Part shown: positions 54,878 to 64,000 of the stretch, piece after piece | How the letters are laid out: the number at the start of each line of letters is the position of its first letter | Numbering within the stretch: the first letter of the stretch is position 1 | NCBI GenBank assembly: GCA_963772225.1 | Contig: CAVYWD010000002.1 | Location: 496,001-560,000 of the forward strand | Direction of reading: 5' to 3' | DNA: 64,000 nucleotides | Source: CAVYWD01 sp963772225 | GTDB lineage: Bacteria; Myxococcota; Myxococcia; Myxococcales; UBA5297 | Position numbers and translations under genes: made by a program | The notes under the pieces: model-generated | Databases searched by the model: none | What the model saw: the letters and a program-made list of their open reading frames with translations, nothing else | What the model was told of the DNA's origin: nothing

Positions 54878-57800
54878 TTACCATGGTCTCCGCCGCTTCG
54901 CCCGAAAGGCGAGCGCGGCCAGGGCCGCCGCGGCGAGAGGCGCGCCTGACGACGCCTGGCCGCACCCGCAGGAGACGGCCCCGAGCGATGCCGGCGGCCC
55001 CACGCCTCCCGAGCCAGCCGACTGCGACACCGCCAGGTCCGGCGTCGACGTGAGATACGCCGTCGCGGACGCCCTGCCGAACCCCTGGAAGCCGGCGCTC
55101 CGCCGCACGCCGTAGCGAAGGGTCGGCGAAGCCGCCGGTGGAATCCGACAGAGGCAGCGCGCGGAAGACTCGCCGGCCCGAATCGTCCGTCTCGGGGTCA
55201 GGCCGCGGAGCGCCGGCGAGCATTGCCGAACCCTCGACGTACTCCAGACCCTCCAGCGCGATGTGCGCGTCGATGCCGCCTGGCGCGGCGGACGCGCACT
55301 CGGAGGTAGGCGTCAGCGAGAGCCAGACCACTTCGCCGGTCGACGCCTGCTGCCGGTCTGCGAGGTGCGCCAGCTGCACGAAGGGCTCCGGGAGGAAGCG
55401 AACCGAGAACGTCTGCGAAACTTCCGACCCAGCCGAGCTCACCGTCAGCTCGAGCGACGCCGTCTGGCCGATGAGCGCCCCGAAGCGCTCCGGCGCCGCC
55501 ACGACCTCCAGCTGCCCGAGCGACGGACCCCCGTCGAGCTCCAGCGGCAGATCGCCGAGCTGCCGCCAGCTCGCCTGCGCCTGGGCGACGCCGCAGGGCA
55601 CGTCGACAAAGGCGCGGAGCTGGACGGACGTTCCCGCGTCGCAGCGAAGGGTCGGAGCGTCGCTCGGGTCGAAGCTCGCCGCCGGCGCGATGGACGGCGA
55701 GCCCGAGGCACCTTCGACCGACAACGGAAGGCTCGCGCTCAAGCCCGAGAGGCTCTCCACCGCCTCCGCCACCAGCTGTTCCCTGCCGCAGACGTCCTGG
55801 GGCGCGGTGAGCTGGAGCTCGAGCCCCGAGCCGCTGGCCACGACCGCTCCCGTCGAGGAGCGCCGGACCACCCAGGTAACCTGAGCGCAGGGGCTGTCCA
55901 CCGTCGCGAGCAGCGTCACCGCCTCGCCCGGCGCGAGGGCTCGGTCCCCGCCGGCGAGCGCGATCGACAGCGAGCTGGGCGGGCTTCGGGCTTCGAGCTG
56001 CACGGCGATGGCGGCGGTCGCAGCGGCCGCGGGTGCGTAGTCGGTCGCGCGCGCCGTCACCGTGCACTGGAGGATCTTCGGCGAGCACCGCGCGGCGTCG
56101 GAGCTCGAGAGCTCGATGGCGCCGGCGCTCGCAATGGGCGCCGAGCCGTCGTCGCAAGAGGCGCTCAGGGCGAACGCGCGCGCGCACGGGTGCCGAACAT
56201 CCACCGGCACCGCCAGGCTCGCGCCCGGCGCCACCGCGACGCTCGAGGGCAGCTGGAGCGTTGGCGCGGAGGTGTCGGGCTGAAGCGTCACCTGGAGAGC
56301 CCCAGGGCTCAAGGAGCAGACGCCGCTCGCGTAGCAGGCCACGGCCTGCAGGGTCGCCGGCGTCTCCGCCGGCAGGCAGAGCCCAGAGAGGTCGTACGCC
56401 GCCGTCGCGCCGCTCACCGATGGAGCGGGCAGTGGCGCACTCTGGGTGAACTCCACCTTGGCGACGGGCGCGCCGCAGTCGCCGGTCGCGGCCGCGTCGA
56501 CCTGGTAAGCGCGCCCCGGGCTCCAGCTCAGGCCGCCCGAGCGGACCGAGAGCACCGGAGAGGTCGGCGGCCGCACCGGGTGCGTCAGCGACAGGCTCAC
56601 CGGGATCTCCGTCGACAAGCGCCCGTCGCTCACCCGCACCGAGATGTTCGAGAAGGCGGTGCCGGAGCACGCCGCGGCCGCGGTGAAGCACGGCGGCGCC
56701 GCCGTCGTCGCCTTGTCCAGAGCCGGAGCGCCACTCGGTCCCGGGAGGAGGTTCGCGTCCGTCCAGGCGACCTGGACCGGGTCGCCGTCCGGGTCCGAGG
56801 CGACCACCGAGAGGCAGACGGGAGCGTCGTCGGGCACCGGCGTGCCGTTCGGGCTTTGGTTTAGCAGCACGACGCCGGTCGGCGCTTCATTCTGGTAGGC
56901 GGCCGCAGCCCCGGTCGAGGCGTAGCTCCCCACCGCCACGCACTGGTTCCCGTCGGGCAGGCACGCCACGCGCCCGAATGACGCCCCAGCGACCTCGAGC
57001 TTCTCCACCCAGTGTTCGCCGAAGTCGAAGCTTTGGGCGACCTGCCCGCCCTTCCCCACCGCCACCGCGAAGCCCGAGGCGGTCACGAAGACGTCCTGGA
57101 GGTTGGGGAACGGCGGAAAGGCCGCAGCGGTCGACACCGTCGGCGGTTCGGTCGAGGCGTCCAGGAGGACTACCAGCGGCGCGCTCGCCGTCCCGCCGAC
57201 GGCGACGCCGCTCGACCCGGCGAAGTGGACCGCGTTGAGCGCGTTCCCGACCGACGTGTAAAGAGACGAATAGGCGCCCGCCTTCAGCTGCAGCAGCTCC
57301 GAGCCCGCCCCGGTGGCGATCAGCCCGTCGCCTTTGGCGAAGAAGAAGGCGCTCCGGGCCGTCGCATTGAGCCGCATCAGCGAGTCGCCGGTCAGGTCTG
57401 CGACGGTCGCGTCGGCGGCACCGGTCGGCCACGTCAGCTCCCCGAGGTAGCCGTCGGGCACCGCGACCCCCACCAGGTACCCGAGGTCGGGCCCGAGGAA
57501 CGCGATGCCCTCTACGCTCGCCTGCGTCGTGCCCCAGAGGGCGGTGGACGTCCTCCAGCTCCCTTGGACGAAGCTCGCGCGAGCGCGATTTTTGCCGAAG
57601 AGGTGAACCGCGGAGGCGTCGGGCGAGACCCAGACGGACGTGAGGATGGCGCTGCTGGCGAGCCCCGAGATGGCCACGGGGGTTGGCGCGGCGGACGAGA
57701 AGCCGTCGGCGCTCGTGACCACCGCCCCGCCTTCGCCCACGGCCCACCACGCGCCCGCCTGCGAGGCCACGGCGACGCCGTTCAGCTTCGGGCCCGCCCA

Positions 57801-57893
57801 GGCCTTCACCGGCGCCGACTCGCGCCACCCGGCCCCCGCGGGCGCGGCGACGAGAAGCAGCGCGACAGACGTGGCGAGCGCCGCCCGGCTCAT
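54878..57893 (-). CDS. MYXO-CTERM surface protein with propeller and Ig-like repeats (frameshift near 55118-55124)
   Basis: Restored length 1004 residues. The signal peptide is ATSVALLLVAAPAGAG. Residues ~25-340 form WD/BNR-like repeats (NGVAVASQAGAWWAVGEGGA, SVWVSPDASAVHLFGKNRAR); the remainder contains several Cys-containing Ig-like segments (for example VPVDVRHPCARAFALSASCD). The tail SCGCGQASSGAPLAAAALAA, then LAFRAKRRRPW, is a MYXO-CTERM sorting signal, but it lies in a shifted frame: one extra base in a C run near 55118-55124 must be removed to reach it. Start at 57893 follows GAGGGGG. An alternative ATG at 57911 overlaps the stop of the barrel gene. Surface-displayed protein of the four-gene operon. 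Confidence 0.75.
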
Positions 57894-57910
57894 GCCAATT
57901 CCCCCTCGCA

Positions 57911-60900
57911 TCAGTAGGCGGCCTCGAGCCGCAGGTAAACCCGGTCGCTGCGCTGAGCGTCGGGTCCGATGCCGGTGCCGGAGAATCCGTAGACATTGTA
58001 GCCGAGCGCGACGCCCGCGACCGAGTCGTACCCGTAGGCCACCTCGGCCCGCGCCGCGCTCAGGGATTGGCCCGCCGGCGCCGCGCTCCGCCGCGACACC
58101 TCGCCGGCGACTTCCAACGGCCCGACCAGCCGGTAGGCAGCCCGAAGCGAAGCCGCAGCCGCGTCGCTGTGCGCGGCCCCGCGCTCGAACGCCGCGGCCA
58201 GCCCCGCGCCAATCCGCACCCGGTCGCCGATAAGGGCCGAGGGCCTCACCGAAACCAGGTGGGTCATGGTCAAAGGCGAGGTCGGCGCCACCTCTTGCCG
58301 GACGGAGTAGCTCACCAACACAATCAGTGGATCGAGCCTCAGCGAGGCGCCTAAGAGGCCGTCGAGCGACCTCGCCTCGAGCTCGCCCCGGTTCCGCGTC
58401 ACGGCGCCCTGCAGGCGGCCTCCGACCTGAACCGCGCGGAGCGGCCGCGCGTCGAAGGACACCCCGGCCACGCTTTGCCACCGGTCCAAGCCCTGCTCCG
58501 CCAGCGAGTCGCCCCGTTCGTGGCGCACCTCCGCGAGCGCCGACGCGCGCACGCCCGGCCCAAGCCAGCTCAGTCGGACCGCGCCGGCGTCGCGCGAGAG
58601 CGACGGCGCTCCGGTGAACGGCAGGCTGACGCCGCGCTCATAGCGGCCTTGGACGCGCCATCGGTCGGCCGGAGCCAACTCGAACCAACGGCCTTGGAGG
58701 CGCGCAGCGCGTCGACGTCGCGCCCCACCACGTCCTCGGCGAAGACCTCGGCGTCTCTCCCCACCCGCTGGCGCGCGCCCGCCACCGCCGCCACCTTCCC
58801 GGCGTCCGGGCCGTCGACGTCCTGTGTCCAGGTTCCATAAGCGATCTCGCCGGCGCCCGCGCGCTCCGCCCCGAGCTGCACCTGGCTGCCGACCGCGGGC
58901 CCCCACCCGCCCCGCACCGACAGGCCCAGGTCGTCCTTGGGGCGATAGCTGGCGCCGACCGCGGTGAACGAGTCGTCGGAGGCCCCGGGTCCGGCCCCGA
59001 AGGCGCCCAGGCGCTGACGATGGCTCGCGTTCAGCGAGAGCTCTCGGGTCAGGGCGTAATCGACGCGCGCGCCGGCGTCGACGCGCTCGCCGCTCGAAAG
59101 GTTCCCGCCGAGCTGCGGGGCGAAGTCGAGCTGTGCGTAGCCCACCTCGGCCACCGCGGTCCACGGCCCTTGCGACGCCCGCGCCCGGAGGAAGGCGTCG
59201 CGCGCGGCGGCGGTCGCGGCGCCGAGCGGGTCGCGGGGATTGGCCCCGACCCGGTCGTCGGCGAAGGCGGTGAGCTCGAGCCGGCCGAGCGAGAGGCGCC
59301 CGGACCCGCCGAGCTGCCGCGCCATGGACATGGCCCCGCTCGCGTCGTCGTTGAACCCAGCCTCGCGCCCGCGCGCCCAGAGCTTTATGCCCCACTGCTC
59401 CTCGGAGGCCGAGGCGCGCAGCGCGTATGCGCGGGCCGAAACGCCAATGGCCCGGTCGGACGGGGCCTGCAGAAACGAGAGGCCGCCGGTGTCCGAGAGC
59501 GAAAAGCCCCCGCTCGCCCCCGGCGGCAGCGCCGCGCCCTCGCTCTGGGCCACCTCGGCTACGAGCTTGAACGGGCCGGCCGAGGTCTGCGCGGCAGCGC
59601 TGTAGAGCCGGTAGTCGCCCGCGGCGGAGCCGAGCCGGCGCTCTCGCACGGCGCCCGCGGCGAGCGCCGACTCGCCCAGAGTGAGCTTCCCCTCGCCCCC
59701 GGCCATCTGCTCCCGCGGCGCCGACGCCGAGGCGAACTCGTAGTCCGCGACCAGAACCGCTCGGCTCGACTGCAGCGGAGACGTGAGGAGGGGCCCGGGC
59801 CCTTCGGCCATGGAGAGCGGCCTGGCGAGCAGAATCCGCCCGCGGCTGTCGTCGATGGAGTAGTCGAGGTCCCGGACCAGGGCGCGCGATTCGACGGCAA
59901 GCCCGGTCAGCGCGTCGCGCACCTCCACCCGGAGCCGCTCCGAGCCCGGGAGCACGGACGCGTTCCTCAGATAGTAGACCGAGCCGCCGGTCCCCATGAG
60001 CTCGTCGTGGGCCGGCGCCGGCTGCGGCTCGCCCGCGGGAGCGACAGGGGGCGCCCCGAAAGCGTGCGCGCGCAGCGCCGCGGGGCCGAGCGGAACGCGC
60101 GCGTCCAGGTCCGCTCCGAAGAGCGCGCGCCGGAACCGGCCGACCTCGAGGCCGCCCAGCTCCGCCTGGAAGGAGCCGATTTGTGCCGAGCCGTAGCGCG
60201 GGTGGCGCAGCCGCAGGTAGAGCCTCGCGCCCGAGGGGTTGTACGCGCCGGAAAGGCCGTCGTCGCCGGTCGCCGCGGGAAAGAGCAGCGGGTCGAGCGC
60301 GCGCTCGAGGGAGAGCGGCGCCCGCGGCTCGAGCAGCGTCAGCCGCGGCGACGGCACCCGCTGCCCCGAGGCGTCCTCGAGCTTGCCGGTGAGGGCGAGC
60401 CAGTCGTCCGCGTCAAAGTCCAGGCCGCCCCGCAGCTCCAGCTCGCCGAACGAGTGCTCGACCACCGCCGAGGCGCGGCCGAGGGCGCTCAAAGTCCGTC
60501 GCTTCGGGTCGTACGAGAGCTCCAAGCCGGCCAGCGCGCTCACCGCCGAAGGCCCGCGCCCGACGAGCCGCACAGGGTGCCGGGCCGCGGCGCCGCTCGC
60601 CAGGGCGAGCTCGACCACCAGCGTGGACTCGCCCGCCGGCAGCTCGTGCTCCGCGTCCAGCCGGCCGCCCTCGGGGACGGTCCACCGGCGGCCGCCAAGG
60701 GCAATGCGCGCGCCCGGCTCGGCCTGCACCGGCACAGCAAGCCGCCCCGTCCACGCCTCGCCCGGCGCAGGCAGGGTGACCCGGGCGACCCGGCGCATCG
60801 GGCCGGGGATGAAGAGCACTTCCCCGCCCTCCCGCCGCACCGCCGAGAGGGTCTGCTCGAAGAACAGGAGCTCGCCGGTGGGCGCGAGGTCGGAGACGAT

Positions 60901-61536
60901 CACCTGGTTCGGCCCGTCGTGGATCGGCACGCTTGCGCTGAACACGCCGTCGGCGCCGACTCGAGCGGGGCGCTCCCCGGCGAAGACCTCGTGGCCTGCC
61001 CCGGTGCGCCCGGTCACCTTGTATCGCAGGCCCTCGGCGCCGACCTCGCCGTGCGGCAGCGCCGCGCGCCCTGCAGGCTCCAGTTCCGCGGCCGGCGCCG
61101 CAGGCCCGACCGCGAAGTCGACCGCCTGCAGCATCGCCGGCCCGAGCTCGACCACCCGCCGCGAACCGCCTCGGACCACCCGCCGGCCCAGCCCGGAGGT
61201 GTCGAGCTTGACGAGGACCCGGCCGTAGCCCTCGCGAACGAACGCGCCACTCGCGCTGTCGACGACGCGGGCTCGCCGCGCCTGCACCGCGGCCAGGTGA
61301 TAGCGGCCCTGGGCGTCGGTGAGGGCGAAGGTGCCGTCGCTCAGGAGGACCCGTGCGCCGGGGATGCCCGGCTCGCGCTCGCCGCAGGCGCCGTCGCCGT
61401 CGAGGTCCTCGCAGACGCGCCCCGCCAAGACGGCCGACGCGTCGTCCTGTCCAGGCGCGACGAGCGCCGTCTGTGCCCGCGCCGCGGCGCCGCCGGCCAG
61501 GGCGGCCGCGGCGAGGAGCCCGCCGAACGCCCTCAC
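57911..61536 (-). CDS. Large outer-membrane barrel protein with SdrD-like B domain (frameshift near 58700)
   Basis: Restored length ~1208 residues from a GTG start. Signal peptide ends AALAGGAAARA. The first ~100 residues contain an SdrD-B/carboxypeptidase-regulatory-like fold (CEDLDGDGACGEREPGIPGA, LTDAQGRYHLAAV) with a Cys pair. From ~residue 330 the sequence has alternating amphipathic strands and long loops, ending in GPDAQRSDRVYLRLEAAY, as for a TonB-receptor-sized barrel, but no plug or TonB box is recognisable. The end lies in another frame from 58700 on, where one base is missing in a CGCG-rich run. The GTG overlaps the stop of the upstream gene (GTGA at 61533-61536), so both are co-translated. 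Confidence 0.72.
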
Positions 61537-63566
61537 GGAAAGCTCGCCTCGCGCGCGGCGCTGACGCCGCTCGCGACGTCCACGGCGACGGCGGTGACGT
61601 TCCCGCTCAGCCGCTCCGCCATGTCGAACGCCACCGAGCCGTCGGGCAGCGGCCTCGCCGGGCCGTGCGCCACGGGCGCGCCGCCCGGCCGCAAAAGCTC
61701 GAGCGCGAGCTCGCGCCCACCGAGTGCCGCGCCGCGCGCGTCGAGGGCGCGCACCCGCACGACCGGGGCGCCGGCCGGCTTGATCTCGATTCGCAGGTCG
61801 ACCGGCGCGGCGGGCGCCAGGGCGACGGTCCGCTCGAGACGCAGCGACGAGGGCGGTTTCACCTCGGGGAACAGCTGGAGCCCGTCTCGCGTCGGCAGGA
61901 ACCAACCCAGCGCCCGCAGGGAGGGCCGGTCGACGGCGCGAACCTCGAATTGCGAGAGCTCGCGCCTGGGCGCGACCGGCAGGGCGAAGCGCGCGACGCC
62001 GTCGGCGCCGGTCCGCGCGCGCGAGGCCCCCACCGCGAGCGAGACGCCCTCGACCGGCGAGCCGTCCAGGGCCGCGGCGCGCGCGGCGAGCTCCCCGCTC
62101 GACCGGCTCAGCTCGAGGCGCGCGGCGACGCTCCCGGCCGCGGGTAGGACCTCGCCCGAAATGCGATCGGACCAGTCGCCCGCGTCCTGCGGCGCTCGAT
62201 AGCTCGCCCGGTAGCTGCCGTCCGATTCCAGGGCCATCTCGGCGAGCGCGCCGCGCTCGGCCCCGAGTCGAGGCACGACCGCCGCGGGCCGCCCGTGTGC
62301 GTCGCGGGGGAACAGCGTGGCGGAGGCGGCCCCGCCGGCGAAGACCGGCTGAGGCGCCACCTGGAGCTCGGCCGACGCCACGGTTTCTCCGGTCAGCGCC
62401 AGCGCGAGTCGCTCCACCGACTGAGGGCCGCCCGCGGGGAATTCGAACACCAGCTCTTCGGCGCGGCCGCCGCCCGGCCCCGGCGCGGTGTACTCCCACG
62501 CGACGGCGCCGTCCAAGGTGGCGATGGGCCCGAGGAGCGCACCCGCTCGCGCGCGGGCGCGGATGTCCGGGGCCGCGGCGGGAGCGCCGAACGGATCCGT
62601 CGCGATGCAGAGCACCTTCGCGCGGGAGCGGCCGTCGGCCGGCAGGCTCGATGGGTTGGCGACGCAGGCGAGCTGATTGGTCGGAGGAAGTTGGAGGTCC
62701 AACGGCTTCACGCGGCTGTTGCCGGCGCGGTCGGTCGCGCGGCTGGAGCCGAGGCGATGTCCCGGCGGCACGATCACCGGCAGCTCGAAGCGGCCGCGCG
62801 CGTCCGAGCGCACCGGCCCGAAGGACCGACCCGCGATGTCCACGGCAATGGACGCACCGGGCTCGGTCTGGCCCGGGAGCGTGGCGACCGACGAGAGCGG
62901 GATGATGGCCGCCCCGAGCGACCCCTCGGCGGAGTCGGCGTGGGGCCACGGGGCGAACGCGACCACGATGGCCACTTCCGGGTAGCACGTCTCCGGGAGC
63001 CGAAATTGCGCCTCGAACCGCCCTCCTCCCAGCGCCTGCAGCCCGACCACGTCTCCCACGTTGGAACGGAGCACGGGCGGCGAAGCCTCGGCGTCGGGGC
63101 GGCCATCACCTCGAAGGACGGCGATGTGAAGGAGAACCTCGCGGTCGCGCCCCTTCACCGGAGCGGCCGGCGCCGCGAAGACCGAGACGCGGGCGGCGGG
63201 AGGGCCAACCTCGAGGGTCGCCACCGCCGTCGACGCGCCGTCCTCGGCGAGGAGGCGGACGACGCCCGCCCGCGGCTCGACCGAGAAGACCCGAGCCTCG
63301 CCCTGCGGCGCGAGCTCCTGGACGGACGCGCCTTCCGCCGTGACGCGCGCGCCCCGGGGGATGCGAGCCTCGCCCTCCTCGAGGCAGGTCAAGCCGACGC
63401 GCGCGCCGCCTTGGGCGATGCGGTCAGGGGCGAGCCAGTGGAGCCTTGGCGAAGCGCGGGCCGCGAAGCTCGTCGCCAAGGCCGCGATCGCCGCCGCGCC
63501 CCAGCGCTTGGCGCGCCTGCGGCGCCTCCCGAGCTCGGCTGCCCACTTCCGAGGCAGCCATGCCAT
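61533..63566 (-). CDS. Secreted Ig-like surface protein
   Basis: 677 residues. The N-terminus has an Arg-rich n-region (RRRRRAKRWG) then a hydrophobic core (AAAIAALATSFAARA), Sec-type, with a possible Tat-like pattern lacking the full motif. The remainder is built from repeated Ig-like beta segments (for example RVTAEGASVQELAPQGEARV, DARGRFELPVIVPPGHRLGS, RALDARGAALGGRELALELL) with a Cys pair around LACVANPSSLPADGRSRAKV. No enzymatic motif is seen. It overlaps the barrel gene by four bases and is preceded, one base away, by the partial MYXO-CTERM gene. Its job is presumably to accompany the barrel at the cell surface. Confidence 0.75.
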   Translation of the reverse strand: MAWLPRKWAAELGRRRRRAKRWGAAAIAALATSFAARASPRLHWLAPDRIAQGGARVGLTCLEEGEARIPRGARVTAEGASVQELAPQGEARVFSVEPRAGVVRLLAEDGASTAVATLEVGPPAARVSVFAAPAAPVKGRDREVLLHIAVLRGDGRPDAEASPPVLRSNVGDVVGLQALGGGRFEAQFRLPETCYPEVAIVVAFAPWPHADSAEGSLGAAIIPLSSVATLPGQTEPGASIAVDIAGRSFGPVRSDARGRFELPVIVPPGHRLGSSRATDRAGNSRVKPLDLQLPPTNQLACVANPSSLPADGRSRAKVLCIATDPFGAPAAAPDIRARARAGALLGPIATLDGAVAWEYTAPGPGGGRAEELVFEFPAGGPQSVERLALALTGETVASAELQVAPQPVFAGGAASATLFPRDAHGRPAAVVPRLGAERGALAEMALESDGSYRASYRAPQDAGDWSDRISGEVLPAAGSVAARLELSRSSGELAARAAALDGSPVEGVSLAVGASRARTGADGVARFALPVAPRRELSQFEVRAVDRPSLRALGWFLPTRDGLQLFPEVKPPSSLRLERTVALAPAAPVDLRIEIKPAGAPVVRVRALDARGAALGGRELALELLRPGGAPVAHGPARPLPDGSVAFDMAERLSGNVTAVAVDVASGVSAAREASFP

Positions 63567-63567
63567 C

Positions 63568-64000
63568 TCAGCGCCGGCCTCGCGCTCGCGAAAAGGAGCG
63601 CGCCTGCCGCCTCAAGAAAGCGCCCACCGCCAACAGCGCGACAGCCGACGGCCCCGCAACTCCAGGCTGGCTGCATCCGCCCGTGGCGCCGGGGTCTGGC
63701 TCCGACGCCGCAGCGGGCGCGAGGACCTCCGCTGCAGCGGAGAACTGCCCGACCGCGGCGCTCCCGCAGCGTGGGCGGCGCCACGGCGGAGGAGGAGGCG
63801 GGTCGAGAGGCGCGGCCGGATAGAGGCGAGCTCGGGCGGTGGCCCCCGGCTTTCCCAAGAGCCAGGCGGAGAGCGAATTGGCCGCCTCGAGCGCCACGCG
63901 CCGCTCGAGGAGCGCCGACTTGTCGCCGCGCTCCCAATCGCGCGCCCAGCGGCCGAACCACCCGCGCCGCCCCAGCCAGTCGCCCGGCCCAAGGACGGTT
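63568..64000 (-). CDS. MYXO-CTERM protein, C-terminal part (runs off the window)
   Basis: The frame is open to the edge of the window, beginning GPGDWLGRRGWFGRWARDWE and continuing KSALLERRVALEAANSLSAW. After a Pro-rich linker (PLDPPPPPPWRRP) it ends with DPGATGGCSQPG, a hydrophobic stretch (VAGPSAVALLAVGAF) and LRRQARSFSRARGRR, i.e. a MYXO-CTERM sorting tail: Gly-Cys, transmembrane segment, Arg cluster. It stops 1 base before the next gene. It should be processed and sorted to the cell surface like other members. The N-terminal domains lie outside the window. Confidence 0.75.
   Translation of the reverse strand, partial: TVLGPGDWLGRRGWFGRWARDWERGDKSALLERRVALEAANSLSAWLLGKPGATARARLYPAAPLDPPPPPPWRRPRCGSAAVGQFSAAAEVLAPAAASEPDPGATGGCSQPGVAGPSAVALLAVGAFLRRQARSFSRARGRR

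Noticed and set aside
59020..62202. A 1060-codon plus-strand frame across the barrel and Ig-like genes
   Set aside because: Low-complexity Arg/Ala/Gly product and no motif; the minus-strand genes have signal peptides and family-like structure.

Overview
The window looks like a very GC-rich chromosome segment of a myxobacterium-type organism (Myxococcota, formerly Deltaproteobacteria). Two proteins at the right end finish with MYXO-CTERM-like tails: a Gly-Cys motif, a hydrophobic helix, then an Arg cluster. There is also a myxobacterial-type PilZ protein, an AgmX-like protein and many outer-membrane, lipoprotein and multiheme cytochrome genes. Genes are packed tightly, and many overlap by ATGA or TGATG, which suggests translational coupling.

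Layout. 1-17.8 kb is mostly housekeeping: a stomatin/NfeD pair, a metallophosphatase, a HAD phosphatase, an alpha/beta hydrolase overlapping a large secreted peptidase/TolB/barrel protein, an RCC1-repeat protein, an overlapping PilZ - RlmD-type methyltransferase - VWA operon, a SAM-hydroxide adenosyltransferase, a YihY membrane protein, the two succinyl/3-oxoacid CoA-transferase subunits and, divergently, Lon. 17.9-28.8 kb is an electron-transfer island. It holds a one-heme lipoprotein; a fusion of a cyclic-nucleotide-binding domain, ferredoxin clusters, an FAD-binding half and a membrane b-type cytochrome; a TPR-like anchored protein; a 30-heme cytochrome; a 9-heme lipoprotein; a beta-barrel protein; and a convergent monoheme lipoprotein. 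The natural reading is a cytoplasm-to-surface electron conduit.

29.3-51.3 kb returns to core functions: a release-factor-like protein beside a UPF1/IGHMBP2-type helicase, two acyl-CoA dehydrogenases around an AgmX-like protein, a LysM-M23 lipoprotein, SurE, a secreted serine protease, a cupin, SPOR and ArgS, a LapB-like TPR protein, a HIT hydrolase, SppA, DUF507, UvrC, UvrB and CysS. 51.5-54.1 kb is a small accessory scar: a DUF4258/YgiT-type toxin-antitoxin pair with a repeated operator, an IS21-like transposase tail, and a decayed tyrosine integrase ending at a tRNA-Val(CAC) gene. 54.2-64 kb is a minus-strand cell-surface operon: a partial MYXO-CTERM protein, a large Ig-like secreted protein, a ~1200-residue outer-membrane barrel protein, a second MYXO-CTERM protein and a small lipoprotein.

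A striking property is that eight otherwise intact genes are broken by nine one-base indels. At least five of these are the same event: a restored GATC reads as GATTC or GAATC. This points to a systematic sequence-level cause (probably base-calling at modified GATC sites) rather than gene decay, so those genes are annotated as full-length with a frameshift.
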